DNA of 64,000 nt from an uncultured Clostridia bacterium (GCA_937900415.1 CALCEY010000011.1:1-64000); one strand, 5' to 3'; positions 16,696 through 26,437 are shown, numbered from the stretch's first letter. The notes: generated from the letters alone by a model not told the origin. A program made the numbers and translations.

Positions 16696-17388
16696 ATGTC
16701 GTACAGAATGTCGATGATATTTTTGTTTGCAGCCATAATACTTACAATGGCGGCTCAGGCAAAAGTAAGCTCAAATTTTAATAAGTATTCAAGGATTAAA
16801 AACCGCAGGGGGATTTCCGGTGCGGAAGCTGCAAGAGCAGTGCTCGACGCCAACGGTTTAAAGAATGTGGCAATAGAACAGGTAAGAGGAAGCCTCACAG
16901 ACCATTACGATCCAAGGCATAAGGTTTTGAGACTTTCTCAGACGGTATACGGCGCTGATTCGGTAGCGGCCGTCAGCGTAGCCTGTCATGAAGCAGGACA
17001 TGCAATACAGCATGCCGTTTCATATGCTCCTTTAAAGATAAGAAACGGCATAGTGCCGGTAGTAAATCTGGCGTCACGACTCAGTTGGCTTTTAATATTT
17101 GTAGGCATAGGACTTTTATATGCGGGAAATTATATGGGAGATATGCTGTTTAACATAGGAGTTATCGCATTCATAGCCGTAATAGCGTTTCACGCCGTAA
17201 CTCTTCCCGTGGAATTTGACGCCAGCAGGAGGGCCATAGAGCAGATGGAGCTTAATGGAATAATAGAAGCAGGAGAGGACGCAGGCGCAAGAAAGGTTCT
17301 CAGAGCGGCGGCGATGACTTACGTAGCTTCTTTGGCTATGGCAGTCGCAAATCTTTTGAGAATACTGGCCATGAGAGGAAAGGAATGA
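16696..17388 (+). CDS. Membrane zinc metallopeptidase, YugP family
   Basis: The 230-residue product belongs to the YugP-like family of neutral zinc metallopeptidases. A zinc-binding HEAGH motif (about residues 98-102) is followed by membrane helices at roughly 118-150 and 153-175, and a further helix lies at the N-terminus. The family occurs in this position next to fmt and rsmB in many clostridia, but its substrate is unknown. An AGGAGG site precedes the ATG. Its last bases overlap the rsmB start. Confidence 0.85.
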   Translation: MSYRMSMIFLFAAIILTMAAQAKVSSNFNKYSRIKNRRGISGAEAARAVLDANGLKNVAIEQVRGSLTDHYDPRHKVLRLSQTVYGADSVAAVSVACHEAGHAIQHAVSYAPLKIRNGIVPVVNLASRLSWLLIFVGIGLLYAGNYMGDMLFNIGVIAFIAVIAFHAVTLPVEFDASRRAIEQMELNGIIEAGEDAGARKVLRAAAMTYVASLAMAVANLLRILAMRGKE

Positions 17389-18662
17389 TGGATTCGGGAA
17401 GAAAGACAGCATTTCAGATTCTTTTTGAAGTAGAAAAGGAAAAGGCGTTTTCCAATTTGACGGCAAACAGGATAATAAAAGATAATAATCCGGAAAATCC
17501 GGCTTTTGTAAGGGAACTCGTATATGGAGTTCTGGAAAATAAAATGCTTTTGGATTATTACATTGACATGTTGGTGCCGTCGGGTATAGGAAAAGTTAAG
17601 GACAGGGAAAAAACTATTCTCAGAATGGGAATTTATCAGATAAAGTTTATGGACAGCGTTCCCGATTATGCAGCCGTCAGTGAAACCGTCTCTATGGCAA
17701 AGAAGCTTGTAAGGGGCAGAGAGGGCTTCATCAACGGAGTTCTCAGAAGCTTTGCCGGGAAGAAAGAGCAAATGAAGCTGCCTGAAGAGGACAGAGAGAC
17801 GTATTTGTCGGTAAAATATTCTTTTCCGATATGGATAATACGTATGTGGAAAGAGCAATACGGAGATGATTCCCTTGAAGAAATGCTGGCCGCTTCCAAC
17901 GAAAGACCAAGGCTGTGCGTAAGAGTAAATTTGCTTAAAACCACGCCAGATGAGCTGGCGAAGCGGCTTGAGAAGAAAGGCTTTAAGATCGAAAGAGGAA
18001 AACTGTCAGATAGAGCTCTCTGTATTTCAGGGAGCGGACTTACGGATACAGATGAATATAAAGACGGATTGTTTTCGGTGCAGGATGAAGCGTCCCTTGA
18101 AGCCTGCCGTAGCCTTGAACCAAGGCCTGGAGATACTGTAGTGGACGTATGTGCCGCTCCGGGAGGCAAGACGTTAGCCATTGGTGAAATGATGGAAAAT
18201 AAGGGCCGTATAATAGCCTGCGACATCTATCCGCATAAATTGCAGCTGATAAAACAGCAGGCTGACCGCCTGAATATCTATATAGTAGATACCGAGCTGA
18301 TCGACGGCGTTGAGGGAGCTTCTTTTCTTGACGGCACGGCCGATAAGGTTTTGGTGGACGCGCCTTGCTCAGGGCTTGGCGTAATAAGGAGAAAGCCTGA
18401 AATAAAGTATAAGGAAAGCATTGACCTTTCAGAACTTATTTCACTTCAGGCCGGGATACTCGACAGAGCTTCGCATTATGTAAAACCGGGCGGAATTTTG
18501 GTTTACAGCACATGCACAGTAAACAAAGATGAAAACGACTTACAGACAGAAAAATTTCTTGAAAAACATCGTGATTATGAGATAATATACAGAAAGCAAT
18601 TTTTACCGACAGACGGGACAGATGGATTTTTTATAGCAAAGATGAAGAAAAAGGGGAAATAA
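17385..18662 (+). CDS. rsmB: 16S rRNA (cytosine967-C5)-methyltransferase RsmB
   Basis: RsmB methylates C967 of 16S rRNA using S-adenosylmethionine. The 425-residue protein has an N-terminal NusB-like RNA-binding domain (about 1-135). The Rossmann methyltransferase domain has VDVCAAPGGKT (motif I, about 256-266) and the two catalytic-site cysteines in DAPCSG and YSTCTVN. Its ATG overlaps the stop codon of the upstream peptidase gene. In many Firmicutes rlmN lies between rsmB and the PP2C phosphatase gene; here it is absent and the phosphatase starts 9 bp later. Confidence 0.94.
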   Translation: MMDSGRKTAFQILFEVEKEKAFSNLTANRIIKDNNPENPAFVRELVYGVLENKMLLDYYIDMLVPSGIGKVKDREKTILRMGIYQIKFMDSVPDYAAVSETVSMAKKLVRGREGFINGVLRSFAGKKEQMKLPEEDRETYLSVKYSFPIWIIRMWKEQYGDDSLEEMLAASNERPRLCVRVNLLKTTPDELAKRLEKKGFKIERGKLSDRALCISGSGLTDTDEYKDGLFSVQDEASLEACRSLEPRPGDTVVDVCAAPGGKTLAIGEMMENKGRIIACDIYPHKLQLIKQQADRLNIYIVDTELIDGVEGASFLDGTADKVLVDAPCSGLGVIRRKPEIKYKESIDLSELISLQAGILDRASHYVKPGGILVYSTCTVNKDENDLQTEKFLEKHRDYEIIYRKQFLPTDGTDGFFIAKMKKKGK

Positions 18663-18671
18663 GGAGGAAGT

Positions 18672-19421
18672 ATGGAGGTTGGATTCAAGTCTGACAAGGG
18701 GCTTAGGCGAAGCAATAACGAAGACGCATGCTTCGTACTGCTGCCGGATAACGTATATCTGGTGGCAGACGGCGTAGGGGGCGGAAACGCAGGCGAGATA
18801 GCCAGCAGGACGGCTGTAAGCGAAATAGCCGGTTACATAGCGGATAATCCGATAGAGCATGCGACTAATAAATATGCTGTAGTAAATTATTTACAGGACT
18901 GCATTGACAAAACTAATGAGAAGATCTTCAACCAGGCGCTGAAATACGAAGAAAACAAAGGCATGGCCACTACGCTTGCCATCGTATATGCTAAGGAGGG
19001 AAGGGCGTATGTAGCAAATATAGGAGACAGCAGAGTTTATCTGTACAGAGACGGTGAGCTCACTCAGCTTACCGAGGATCACACTTATGTGAATACTCTC
19101 TTGAAGGCAGGAATAATTTCAAAGGAGCAGGCCGAAAGGGACGAGAGGAAAAATGTGATTACAAAAGCACTCGGAGCCGAGGATACGGTCGAGCCGGATT
19201 TTTTCCAGGTGAATATCATGGAAGACGATATATTTCTTATATGTACGGACGGGCTTTATGACGAAGTCGACGGTACAGAGATGATGGAGGTTCTCAGCGA
19301 AAACCTGTCGATGTCTGATGTTTGCAATAAATTGATTGAAAGAGCCAATAATAACGGCGGACATGATAATATTACGGTTATATGCCTTAGGGTAACGGAG
19401 GAAGATATTCATGAGCAATAG
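18672..19421 (+). CDS. PP2C-type Ser/Thr protein phosphatase (Stp/PrpC)
   Basis: This 249-residue metal-dependent phosphatase reverses phosphorylation by the kinase encoded next. Typical PP2C motifs are present: KGLRRSNNEDA near the N-terminus, the metal-binding VADGVGGGNAGE (about 31-42), ANIGDSRVYL, LTEDHTYV, and the C-terminal ICTDGLYDEV and GGHDNITVI. The start ATG follows AAGGAGG. The gene overlaps the start of prkC by 11 bp, so phosphatase and kinase are coupled, as is general in Firmicutes. Confidence 0.94.
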   Translation: MEVGFKSDKGLRRSNNEDACFVLLPDNVYLVADGVGGGNAGEIASRTAVSEIAGYIADNPIEHATNKYAVVNYLQDCIDKTNEKIFNQALKYEENKGMATTLAIVYAKEGRAYVANIGDSRVYLYRDGELTQLTEDHTYVNTLLKAGIISKEQAERDERKNVITKALGAEDTVEPDFFQVNIMEDDIFLICTDGLYDEVDGTEMMEVLSENLSMSDVCNKLIERANNNGGHDNITVICLRVTEEDIHEQ

Positions 19422-21210
19422 ATTATTAAAGGGAAGATATGAACTTATAGAAAAAATAGGCGAGGGAGGCATGGCCGTCGTTTATAAGGGAAAGGACAGA
19501 TTTTTAAACAGATACGTAGCAATTAAAATTCTGCGTCCGGAGTTCATCAAGGATGAAAAATTCATCGAAAATTTCGGAAAGGAATCCCAGGCCGCCGCAG
19601 GCCTTTCCCATCCTAACATCGTGAACGTTTACGACGTGGGAGAAGAAGGAAATATCCATTTTATAGTTATGGAGCTCATAGACGGCAAAAGCCTGAGCCA
19701 GGTGATAGAAGAAAAGGGCAGGCTCGATTATAAAGAAGCTATCAGTATAACAAAGCAGGTGGCGTCGGCTCTGAGCATGGCCCACAGTAATCAGATAATA
19801 CATAGGGATGTCAAACCTCATAATATTCTGATTACAAGTTCCGGAACGGCAAAGCTTGCTGATTTCGGCATAGCAATGGTAGTGAGCAAGGAAAGCATAG
19901 CGGAAGGCAAGGAAAAAATTATGGGTTCGGTCCATTATTTTTCACCTGAGCAGGCAAGAGGCGCATATGTAGACGAGAGATCCGACATCTATTCCCTTGG
20001 TATAGTGCTCTATGAGATGCTTACAGGCAAGGTGCCTTTCGACGGAGATAATCCGATAAGCATAGCTCTCATGCATATAAATGATGAAATACTGCCTGTA
20101 TCTAAAGAGGTGTCGGGAATTCCTCCTCAGCTTGAAAAGATAATTGAAAAGGCAACGGACAAATACCAGACCAATAGATACGCTTCGGCGGATGAAATGA
20201 TAGAGGATTTAGACAACATAGATTTCATAACAAGAGTTATGGGAAGTTCTGTGTTTTCGGATAAAGAAGAAAAAAAGAAGCCAGAGGAGGACGACGCAGA
20301 AAATTATTATAAGGCTGCGATGGAAAACAGAGGCGCAGAAGCAAAGAAAAAGAAGCCTGTAAACAAGACTAAGATATTTATAATATCAGCGGTTGTGTTG
20401 ATAGCCATAGCAGGCGTCATAGGACTTGGCGCCGCGTTAGGGTGGTTCAGCGGCAGCAGCGAAGAAATAGAAGTTCCCGATTTTAAAGGAATGACCTTGG
20501 AGGAAGCTCAGGAAGAAGCTGAAAAGAAAGGTCTTAAGATAGAAGAGGGCGAAAAGGTTTACAGCCCTGATCAGGAAGAGGGTTTGATAACTTCGCAGAG
20601 TCCAAGCGAAGGCTCCATGGTAAGCGAGGGGCGTGTTATTACTGTAAATATCAGTCTCGGCAAGAAAGACGGAGTAGTTCCGAGGATAATAGATATGGAT
20701 TACAAGGAAGCGGAAGAATATCTCAAGAGCTTCGGCTTTGAGCTTGGAATCGTAAAAACCGTTACGAATACCAAGCCGGAAGGCGTTATAGTTTCCCAAT
20801 CTATAGATGCGGGAACGACAGCCGATTCGGGAACCAAGATAGATGTAGAAATAAGCGACGGAAAAGGCAAAGAGATGAAGAAAGTTCCTTCTGTAGTAGG
20901 AAAGGATGTGGACACTGCAAAATCCGAGATTGAAAAGGTAGGATTTAAGATTTCCGGAATTTCATACGAAGAAAACGCTTCATATCAAAAGAATATAGTG
21001 ATAAAAATAACCGATGATTCCGGAAAAGAGATTTCTGCCGGCAGCGAACTCGAAGAAGGAAGCAACATAAATATCATTGTAAGCAAAGGAACGGAGGCAA
21101 GCGTAGAGCCGGAAGATCCAAATACAGGAGGAGAAAATTCCGGAGATAATTCCGACAATCCTTCAGGCGACGGTGAAACACAGGGCAATAATTCCCAGCA
21201 AACGCAGTAG
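19411..21210 (+). CDS. prkC: PASTA-domain Ser/Thr protein kinase PrkC
   Basis: PrkC-type kinases sense muropeptides or lipid II outside the cell and phosphorylate cell-wall, division and translation proteins. The 599-residue product has a kinase domain (about 10-270) with the glycine loop IGEGGMAVVYKG, the catalytic HRDVKPHN, ADFG, and the activation-loop region GSVHYFSPEQARG. A single membrane helix follows at about 325-350. Outside are three PASTA repeats (about 354-420, 421-488 and 490-560). The tail is Ser/Asn/Gly-rich and of low complexity. It sits between its phosphatase gene and rsgA, the standard order. Confidence 0.95.
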   Translation: MSNRLLKGRYELIEKIGEGGMAVVYKGKDRFLNRYVAIKILRPEFIKDEKFIENFGKESQAAAGLSHPNIVNVYDVGEEGNIHFIVMELIDGKSLSQVIEEKGRLDYKEAISITKQVASALSMAHSNQIIHRDVKPHNILITSSGTAKLADFGIAMVVSKESIAEGKEKIMGSVHYFSPEQARGAYVDERSDIYSLGIVLYEMLTGKVPFDGDNPISIALMHINDEILPVSKEVSGIPPQLEKIIEKATDKYQTNRYASADEMIEDLDNIDFITRVMGSSVFSDKEEKKKPEEDDAENYYKAAMENRGAEAKKKKPVNKTKIFIISAVVLIAIAGVIGLGAALGWFSGSSEEIEVPDFKGMTLEEAQEEAEKKGLKIEEGEKVYSPDQEEGLITSQSPSEGSMVSEGRVITVNISLGKKDGVVPRIIDMDYKEAEEYLKSFGFELGIVKTVTNTKPEGVIVSQSIDAGTTADSGTKIDVEISDGKGKEMKKVPSVVGKDVDTAKSEIEKVGFKISGISYEENASYQKNIVIKITDDSGKEISAGSELEEGSNINIIVSKGTEASVEPEDPNTGGENSGDNSDNPSGDGETQGNNSQQTQ

Positions 21211-21230
21211 CAAGATATGGTGCGAGAAGC

Positions 21231-22103
21231 ATGAAAGGTCTAATAGTAAAAGGAATAGGCGGATTTTATTATATAAAAACCGATGACGGAACAGTTGAAG
21301 CCAAGGGCCGCGGCATATTTAAGAAACGAGGGATTACTCTGTGCGTTGGGGACGAGGTTGAAGTGGAGCTTCTTGATGAAGCCGGGAAAAAAGGCGTTAT
21401 AGAAGAAATATATCCGAGGAAAAATTGTTTCGTCCGACCGCCGATAGCAAACATAGATACTTTTGCAGTGGTTTTTTCCGCCCACAGCCCCGAGCCCAAT
21501 TATCCTGTTATAGATAAATTTCTTATTACAGCTGAAGTTAATGACATAGAACCTGTAATTTGTATAAATAAATGCGATCTGTCTACTGATTCGGAAGTAG
21601 CGGAAATAAAGGCCATATACGAAAACGAATACAGAGTAATAGCTGTAAGCAGCAAAACAGGCCAAGGTATGGAAGAACTGAAAACAATTATAAATGGGCA
21701 GAAAACCGCCCTTGCAGGTCCTTCCGGCGTAGGAAAATCTTCGATACTCAACATCCTTCATCCAAAAGCAGAAATGGAGACAGGAGAGGTAAGCTGCAAG
21801 ACCCGGCGCGGAAAGCATACTACGAGACATGTGGAAATTTTCAGCGTTGACGGAGGCGGCCTCATTTTCGATACTCCCGGCTTTACCTCTTTTGAGCTGG
21901 AGGATATTGATGAAACGGAGCTGTCGCATTATTACAGGGAGTTTGAAAAGTTTGCCGGTGATTGCAGATATGCAGATTGCAAGCATTTAAAGGAACCTGA
22001 ATGTGCAGTAAGAGCTGCCGTGGAATCAGGGGAAATACATCCTTTGAGATATAAATCTTATGTGTATAACTGTCAGGAGCTTAAAAATAAGAAAAAATAT
22101 TAG
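21231..22103 (+). CDS. rsgA: Ribosome small-subunit GTPase RsgA
   Basis: RsgA (CpgA/YjeQ) is a GTPase that checks and matures the 30S subunit. The 290-residue product has an N-terminal OB-fold (about 1-65) and a circularly permuted GTPase domain in which NKCDLS (G4) precedes the P-loop GPSGVGKSS (about 163-171) and DTPGFTSFE (G3). The C-terminal zinc finger has the Cys/His pattern DCRYADCKHLKEPECA. It follows prkC by 20 bp. In other Firmicutes RsgA-type GTPases are substrates of the neighbouring kinase; that is an inference here. Confidence 0.94.
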   Translation: MKGLIVKGIGGFYYIKTDDGTVEAKGRGIFKKRGITLCVGDEVEVELLDEAGKKGVIEEIYPRKNCFVRPPIANIDTFAVVFSAHSPEPNYPVIDKFLITAEVNDIEPVICINKCDLSTDSEVAEIKAIYENEYRVIAVSSKTGQGMEELKTIINGQKTALAGPSGVGKSSILNILHPKAEMETGEVSCKTRRGKHTTRHVEIFSVDGGGLIFDTPGFTSFELEDIDETELSHYYREFEKFAGDCRYADCKHLKEPECAVRAAVESGEIHPLRYKSYVYNCQELKNKKKY

Positions 22104-22163
22104 AAATATCGGTTCCGAAAAAAATAACGGACAAATCAAAAAAGTAAGAGAAAAGGAAGAAAT

Positions 22164-22820
22164 ATGGACATGTTTAAACTGGCGCCGTCAATATTATCGG
22201 CAGATTTTGCCAAGCTTGGAAAATCTGTGGAGGAAGTTGAAAAAGGCGGAGCGGACTTGCTGCACATAGATGTGATGGACGGGCACTTTGTTCCCAATAT
22301 AAGCTTTGGTTCTGCCGTGATGAAAAGCTTGAATAAAAGCACTTCACTCAATTATGACGTTCATCTTATGATTGAAAATCCGGGAGACTACATACAAGAT
22401 TTTCTGTGTGAAAAAACCGAATACATAACGGTGCATCAGGAGGCCTGTATCCATGCTCACAGGATTATACAGAAGATAAAAAGCCTCGGCGTGAAAGCAG
22501 GAATTTCATTGAATCCTGCGACGCCTCTTTGTATGCTTGAGGAGATTATTGAGGAGGTTGATCTTGTTCTGATAATGTCTGTAAACCCGGGCTTCGGAGG
22601 ACAGAAATTTATACCGTCCTCCCTGGATAAGATAAAGAGGCTTTCAGAGCTGAGAAAAGAAAAAAATTTGAATTTCAAGATAGAGGTCGACGGCGGCGTT
22701 ACTCTTGAGAACGCGGCTGATATAGCTGCGGCAGGAGCTGATATTCTCGTAGCGGGCTCTGCCGTATTCGGTGCGGATGATGTCGCTGCCAGTACGAGGG
22801 CGTTTAAAGAAATGAAATAA
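22164..22820 (+). CDS. rpe: Ribulose-phosphate 3-epimerase
   Basis: Rpe interconverts ribulose 5-phosphate and xylulose 5-phosphate in the pentose phosphate pathway. The 218-residue TIM barrel has APSILSADFA at the N-terminus, the metal-binding HIDVMDGHFVPN (about 34-45), DVHLMI, MSVNPGFGGQKF and the phosphate-binding VDGGV and AGSAVFG segments. The ATG follows AAAGGAAG; a second ATG two codons later is also possible. The gene is the last of the long housekeeping run and has its own terminator about 100 bp downstream. Confidence 0.95.
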   Translation: MDMFKLAPSILSADFAKLGKSVEEVEKGGADLLHIDVMDGHFVPNISFGSAVMKSLNKSTSLNYDVHLMIENPGDYIQDFLCEKTEYITVHQEACIHAHRIIQKIKSLGVKAGISLNPATPLCMLEEIIEEVDLVLIMSVNPGFGGQKFIPSSLDKIKRLSELRKEKNLNFKIEVDGGVTLENAADIAAAGADILVAGSAVFGADDVAASTRAFKEMK

Positions 22821-22920
22821 ATACGTTTGTTGATTATTGTATAAGCTGCAACGATTTAAAAAGTTATAGCTTTTGATATGTGTCCGGAATCTCGAACACA
22901 TAAATGTATTTTAGAGACGC

Positions 22921-22960
22921 ATGGATGCTTTCCTGTATTTAACAGGAGGCATCCATTTTT
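22921..22960 (+). terminator. Intrinsic terminator after rpe
   Basis: ATGGATGC (22921-22928) pairs with GCATCCAT (22949-22956), and the inner TCCTGT (22931) pairs with ACAGGA (22942). A T tract (22956-22960) follows. Confidence 0.8.
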
Positions 22961-22998
22961 GCTATCGAAAAATATTATGCTGTACAGAGTTTCCGTTA

Positions 22999-23039
22999 AT
23001 AAAAACACCCTCCTTACAGGTTTGCCCGGTAAAGAGGGT
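22999..23039 (-). terminator. Intrinsic terminator after the penicillin-binding protein gene
   Basis: ACCCTCCTTA (23007-23016) and TAAAGAGGGT (23030-23039) form a 10-bp stem with one mismatch. Read on the minus strand, a T tract (23005-23001) follows. It lies about 70 bp beyond the stop codon at 23109. Confidence 0.65.
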
Positions 23040-23108
23040 ATATTTCACTTTGGGTTATTACTTTTTTAGTATCCTTTACTTGCCGTTTATTGCCGGTTTA
23101 CGGAATAT

Positions 23109-26100
23109 TTATTTTTCAGGCGCAGTCTTCGTTCCTCCGCCGGGAGGAGTTACAGGAGTCTGACTGCCGTTTCCATTTTCGTTATTGCCGCTGCCGTTTG
23201 AGTTTTCATCCGGATTATCTCCGCTGTTGCCGTTAGGGTCATCTCCAGGGTTTTCGTCAGGCTCTTCTTTATCAGGCGGAAGTGCCGGAGGCTCATTCAT
23301 TATCGTAACTTCTTTGCCCGGTTCGGCAGGATAACTGTCGGGATCAGGATTGTGGAGATTGCAATAGTAATGAGGAAGCTCATTTTTAATATCTCCGACC
23401 TTGCTGTTTGGAATGTAAGGCCTCATTATGCCTGACTGTGAAGATATGTTAGGACAGCTAGGTGTGGCCAGATATCCGCTGTCTGAGCATACGTCAACTG
23501 TCTTATGGACGTTATCCTCTTCCGTCGGCTGTGTTCCTGAAGTGAAATATTCACTTCGCACATGACTGCCGCTTTCTTCCGTTGCCAAAAGCCCGCTTTT
23601 GGTGTCTATTTTTACCTGAAATACATTTTCAGGTTTTCCGGAATAAGAGCCTCCTAAAGCATTTTCAATCTGTTTCATGATTTTTCCCCATAAAGCTGCT
23701 GCAATTCTCGAGTCTGTGGAAAGGTCGAGATTGGCGTCGTTGCCCATCCACAGAGCGGCGCTGTATTTAGGAGTAAATCCGCAGAACCAGATATTGTCCA
23801 TTCTGTCGGTAGTTCCTGTTTTACCTCCTACAGAAGTGCCGGAGATGGCGGCAGGAGAACCTATGCCTTCGCTTACTACTGATTTGAGAAGGTCTCTCAT
23901 TATCCAGGCAACGCCGGAATCGAGAACCTTTGTTTCCTTAACATCAGGTTCAAGAAGAACGTCTCCGGTTCTGGTAGTTACTTTTGTATATACGGTAGGG
24001 GATATGTGCTTTCCATCGTTTACAAACGTCGAATAGGCACTGGCCATCTCAAGCGGGGAAATTCCGCTGGACATGCCTCCCAGTGCAAGGGCCGCCAGAT
24101 TAAGATCATCGTTAGTTACAGATGATATTCCGTAGGCTTCCAAAAGGTCTGAGGAAAAGTCTACTCCCACCTGCGAAAGAATCTTTACGGCGCATACGTT
24201 TACCGACTGCTGCAAAGCACGTCTGAAAGTATAAAGTCCGGAATAACCGCGGTATGAGTTTTTAGGCCATATCTTTCCGTTTACTGTAGTAGGCTCGTCA
24301 TCTACTATTGAAGCAGCTGTAATATAGTTGCCCCAAAGTTCTGCTCCCTGCTTGCCGAAGCCGTCGTCTTTGGCGGAGAAAGTCTTACCGGATTTCTCAA
24401 GCTCAAAGCTTTGCTGGAGAGCTGCCGAATATACAGACAGAGGCTTTATCGCAGAGCCCGGCTGACGAGGGGAGGTGGCTCTGTTGAATATCATTCTTCC
24501 GGTAGTCTTGCGGCCTCCGCTCATGGCTTTGACCTGGCCGGTGGCATTGTCAACGATTACCATGGCGGCCTGAGGTTGTATTACTCTTTGATTGAGAGTG
24601 AATTGATTGGTTGCAAGTCCGCCTTCTGTTTCTTCAAAGAAACCAGGGTAATCCTTGAAGAAATCTGCAGAAATGATAAGATTTCCGTCCTTATCCTTTG
24701 ACTTGTAATTTTGAGGTATGCTCAGATAACCGCCGTTAATTGAGTAAAGCACGTTGTCTTCGAATATATACATGTTCTTGAATTCAACGCTGTAGTCGGT
24801 TTCTCCCTGCACGGTCGTATCATATATGTTGAGCCTTTTTCCGGCATATACTATCATAGAGCCGTCGTCGTTTTTCTTATATTCGTCAGATTTGAGTATA
24901 AATTTTCCGTCTGAATTTATATAATTGGAATAGGCGTATAAAGTATTGCCGTTAGGTCCCTTTATATTGCCGTTTGAATCCTTGGAATATCCCGTGATGT
25001 AAGGGAAATTGCCGTTATTGTCGAATTCCTTTTCGATTACGGACTGAGCTTGGGAGTCCATGGTTGTGTAAATTTCAAGTCCTCCGTTATACACCATCTT
25101 GCTGGCTTCTTCCTGACTGTAGCCTGCTTCGGTAAGATCTTTGATTACAGTCTGGATGGTATAGTCTGCAAAATAGTTGGAAACGGTGTTGAGAGCGTCG
25201 ATGTTTGGATTTACCATATCTTTTATCTCGACGGCTTTTGCTTCTTCATACTCTTCATCTGTTATATAACCCTGCTCATTCATAAGGCTCAGACATGTCA
25301 TCATTCTTGATTTGCAGGCGTCATTCCAGAGGTAGGCATAATCTCCGTTTTTTGCAATAAGATTAGGAGTATCGTCTGTGACTTCTGTAGAAGATACAGT
25401 CTTAACCAGAGCAAATTCCGCAGGAGCCTGAGGAAGGGCTGCAAGTGCAGCTGATTCCGCTATTGTCAGCTCTTCTACGTCTTTTGAAAAATAAGCTTGA
25501 GCCGCTGTCTGAATACCGAAGCCGCAGCCGAAATTTATAGTGTTGAGATAAGCCTCTAAAATTTCATTCTTTTCCAGTTCCTTTTCAAGAATTACGGCAT
25601 AATAAGCTTCGGTAATCTTTCGGCTCATACTTCTTTCAAACATCTTGTCCTCAAGATAGAGGTTTCTCGCCAGCTGCTGTGTTATCGTGCTCGTTCCGCT
25701 GACCCCGCCGCCTCTGAATACAGCGTCTTTGATGGCTCCGAATATTCTTATTATATTGAACCCGTGATGATTTCTGAAAGTTTTGTCTTCAAGAGCTATG
25801 AAAGCGTTTTGTGTATGCTCTGGAATCTGACCGATTTCGACTATGGTTCTGTTTTGATCGCCGAAAGCCGTATCTATTATATTTCCTTCATCGTCATAGA
25901 GAACGGAACTCTGCGAAAGGAGACTGTATATGTTGTCGGTTTCTATTTTAGGCGCCTTCATTATGATAACTGCGATATAAACTATGGCGGCCAGAATTAA
26001 AGCTAAAAGTACGCATACAGTAATCTTTATAACTTTTTTTGCGGTTGATTTTGAAGATGGCTTTCTTTTATTTTCTGAACTTTCGCTGTTATTTTCATTT

Positions 26101-26234
26101 TTCTTCTTTGAGGCAGAATTTCGTCTTTTTTTAGAAGAAGCGTCTTTCTTTTTCTTTGTCCGGGATCTTGACCTATGAGTGACTTCTTCACTGATATTTT
26201 CAATTGAATTATTTAAATCGTCATAATTGCTCAA
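23109..26234 (-). CDS. Class A penicillin-binding protein (transglycosylase/transpeptidase)
   Basis: This bifunctional peptidoglycan synthase polymerises glycan strands and cross-links peptides outside the membrane. The 1041-residue product has a long Lys/Ser/Asn-rich cytoplasmic tail (1-68) and one membrane helix (about 69-92). The GT51 domain (about 110-290) includes ALEDKTFRNHHGFN and GTSTITQQLARN. The transpeptidase has the catalytic S594 in PGSAIKP, the QQSVNVC motif and GGKTGTTD. An insert of roughly 130 residues separates the two domains. The C-terminal 80 residues are a Pro/Asn/Gly/Asp-rich low-complexity tail. The start is a TTG at 26234 behind AGAGGGTG. It is probably monocistronic. 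Confidence 0.93.
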   Translation of the reverse strand: MSNYDDLNNSIENISEEVTHRSRSRTKKKKDASSKKRRNSASKKKNENNSESSENKRKPSSKSTAKKVIKITVCVLLALILAAIVYIAVIIMKAPKIETDNIYSLLSQSSVLYDDEGNIIDTAFGDQNRTIVEIGQIPEHTQNAFIALEDKTFRNHHGFNIIRIFGAIKDAVFRGGGVSGTSTITQQLARNLYLEDKMFERSMSRKITEAYYAVILEKELEKNEILEAYLNTINFGCGFGIQTAAQAYFSKDVEELTIAESAALAALPQAPAEFALVKTVSSTEVTDDTPNLIAKNGDYAYLWNDACKSRMMTCLSLMNEQGYITDEEYEEAKAVEIKDMVNPNIDALNTVSNYFADYTIQTVIKDLTEAGYSQEEASKMVYNGGLEIYTTMDSQAQSVIEKEFDNNGNFPYITGYSKDSNGNIKGPNGNTLYAYSNYINSDGKFILKSDEYKKNDDGSMIVYAGKRLNIYDTTVQGETDYSVEFKNMYIFEDNVLYSINGGYLSIPQNYKSKDKDGNLIISADFFKDYPGFFEETEGGLATNQFTLNQRVIQPQAAMVIVDNATGQVKAMSGGRKTTGRMIFNRATSPRQPGSAIKPLSVYSAALQQSFELEKSGKTFSAKDDGFGKQGAELWGNYITAASIVDDEPTTVNGKIWPKNSYRGYSGLYTFRRALQQSVNVCAVKILSQVGVDFSSDLLEAYGISSVTNDDLNLAALALGGMSSGISPLEMASAYSTFVNDGKHISPTVYTKVTTRTGDVLLEPDVKETKVLDSGVAWIMRDLLKSVVSEGIGSPAAISGTSVGGKTGTTDRMDNIWFCGFTPKYSAALWMGNDANLDLSTDSRIAAALWGKIMKQIENALGGSYSGKPENVFQVKIDTKSGLLATEESGSHVRSEYFTSGTQPTEEDNVHKTVDVCSDSGYLATPSCPNISSQSGIMRPYIPNSKVGDIKNELPHYYCNLHNPDPDSYPAEPGKEVTIMNEPPALPPDKEEPDENPGDDPNGNSGDNPDENSNGSGNNENGNGSQTPVTPPGGGTKTAPEK

Positions 26235-26315
26235 ACTATCACCCTCTTTCTGTCGTAATTAAATAATATTATACCGCAAAGCAAACATATCCGCAGTGAT
26301 TCAGTGAACTATACA

Positions 26316-26437
26316 TTGCGGCAACGCCGAACAATATAATATCAAGTTTATTATAAAGCCCTGCGGTTAATCAAACGGCGTTTCAATGGCCGCTTCCTTG
26401 CGGCAAAGCCAAACAATATAATATCAAATTTATTATA
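26316..26437. repeat. Two copies of a 40-bp direct repeat in the PBP-comEC gap
   Basis: A 40-bp unit starting TTGCGGCAA and ending TTTATTATA occurs at 26316-26355 and 26398-26437, 82 bp apart, with three or four differences. Both contain the AT-rich core AACAATATAATATCAA. The 354-bp gap at 26235-26588 otherwise holds the comEC promoter and, next to 26270, a possible -10 element of the minus-strand PBP gene. Confidence 0.75.

Noticed and set aside
21240..21986. 248-codon open frame antisense to rsgA
   Set aside because: It is a shadow of the rsgA gene with no ribosome site or known motifs.
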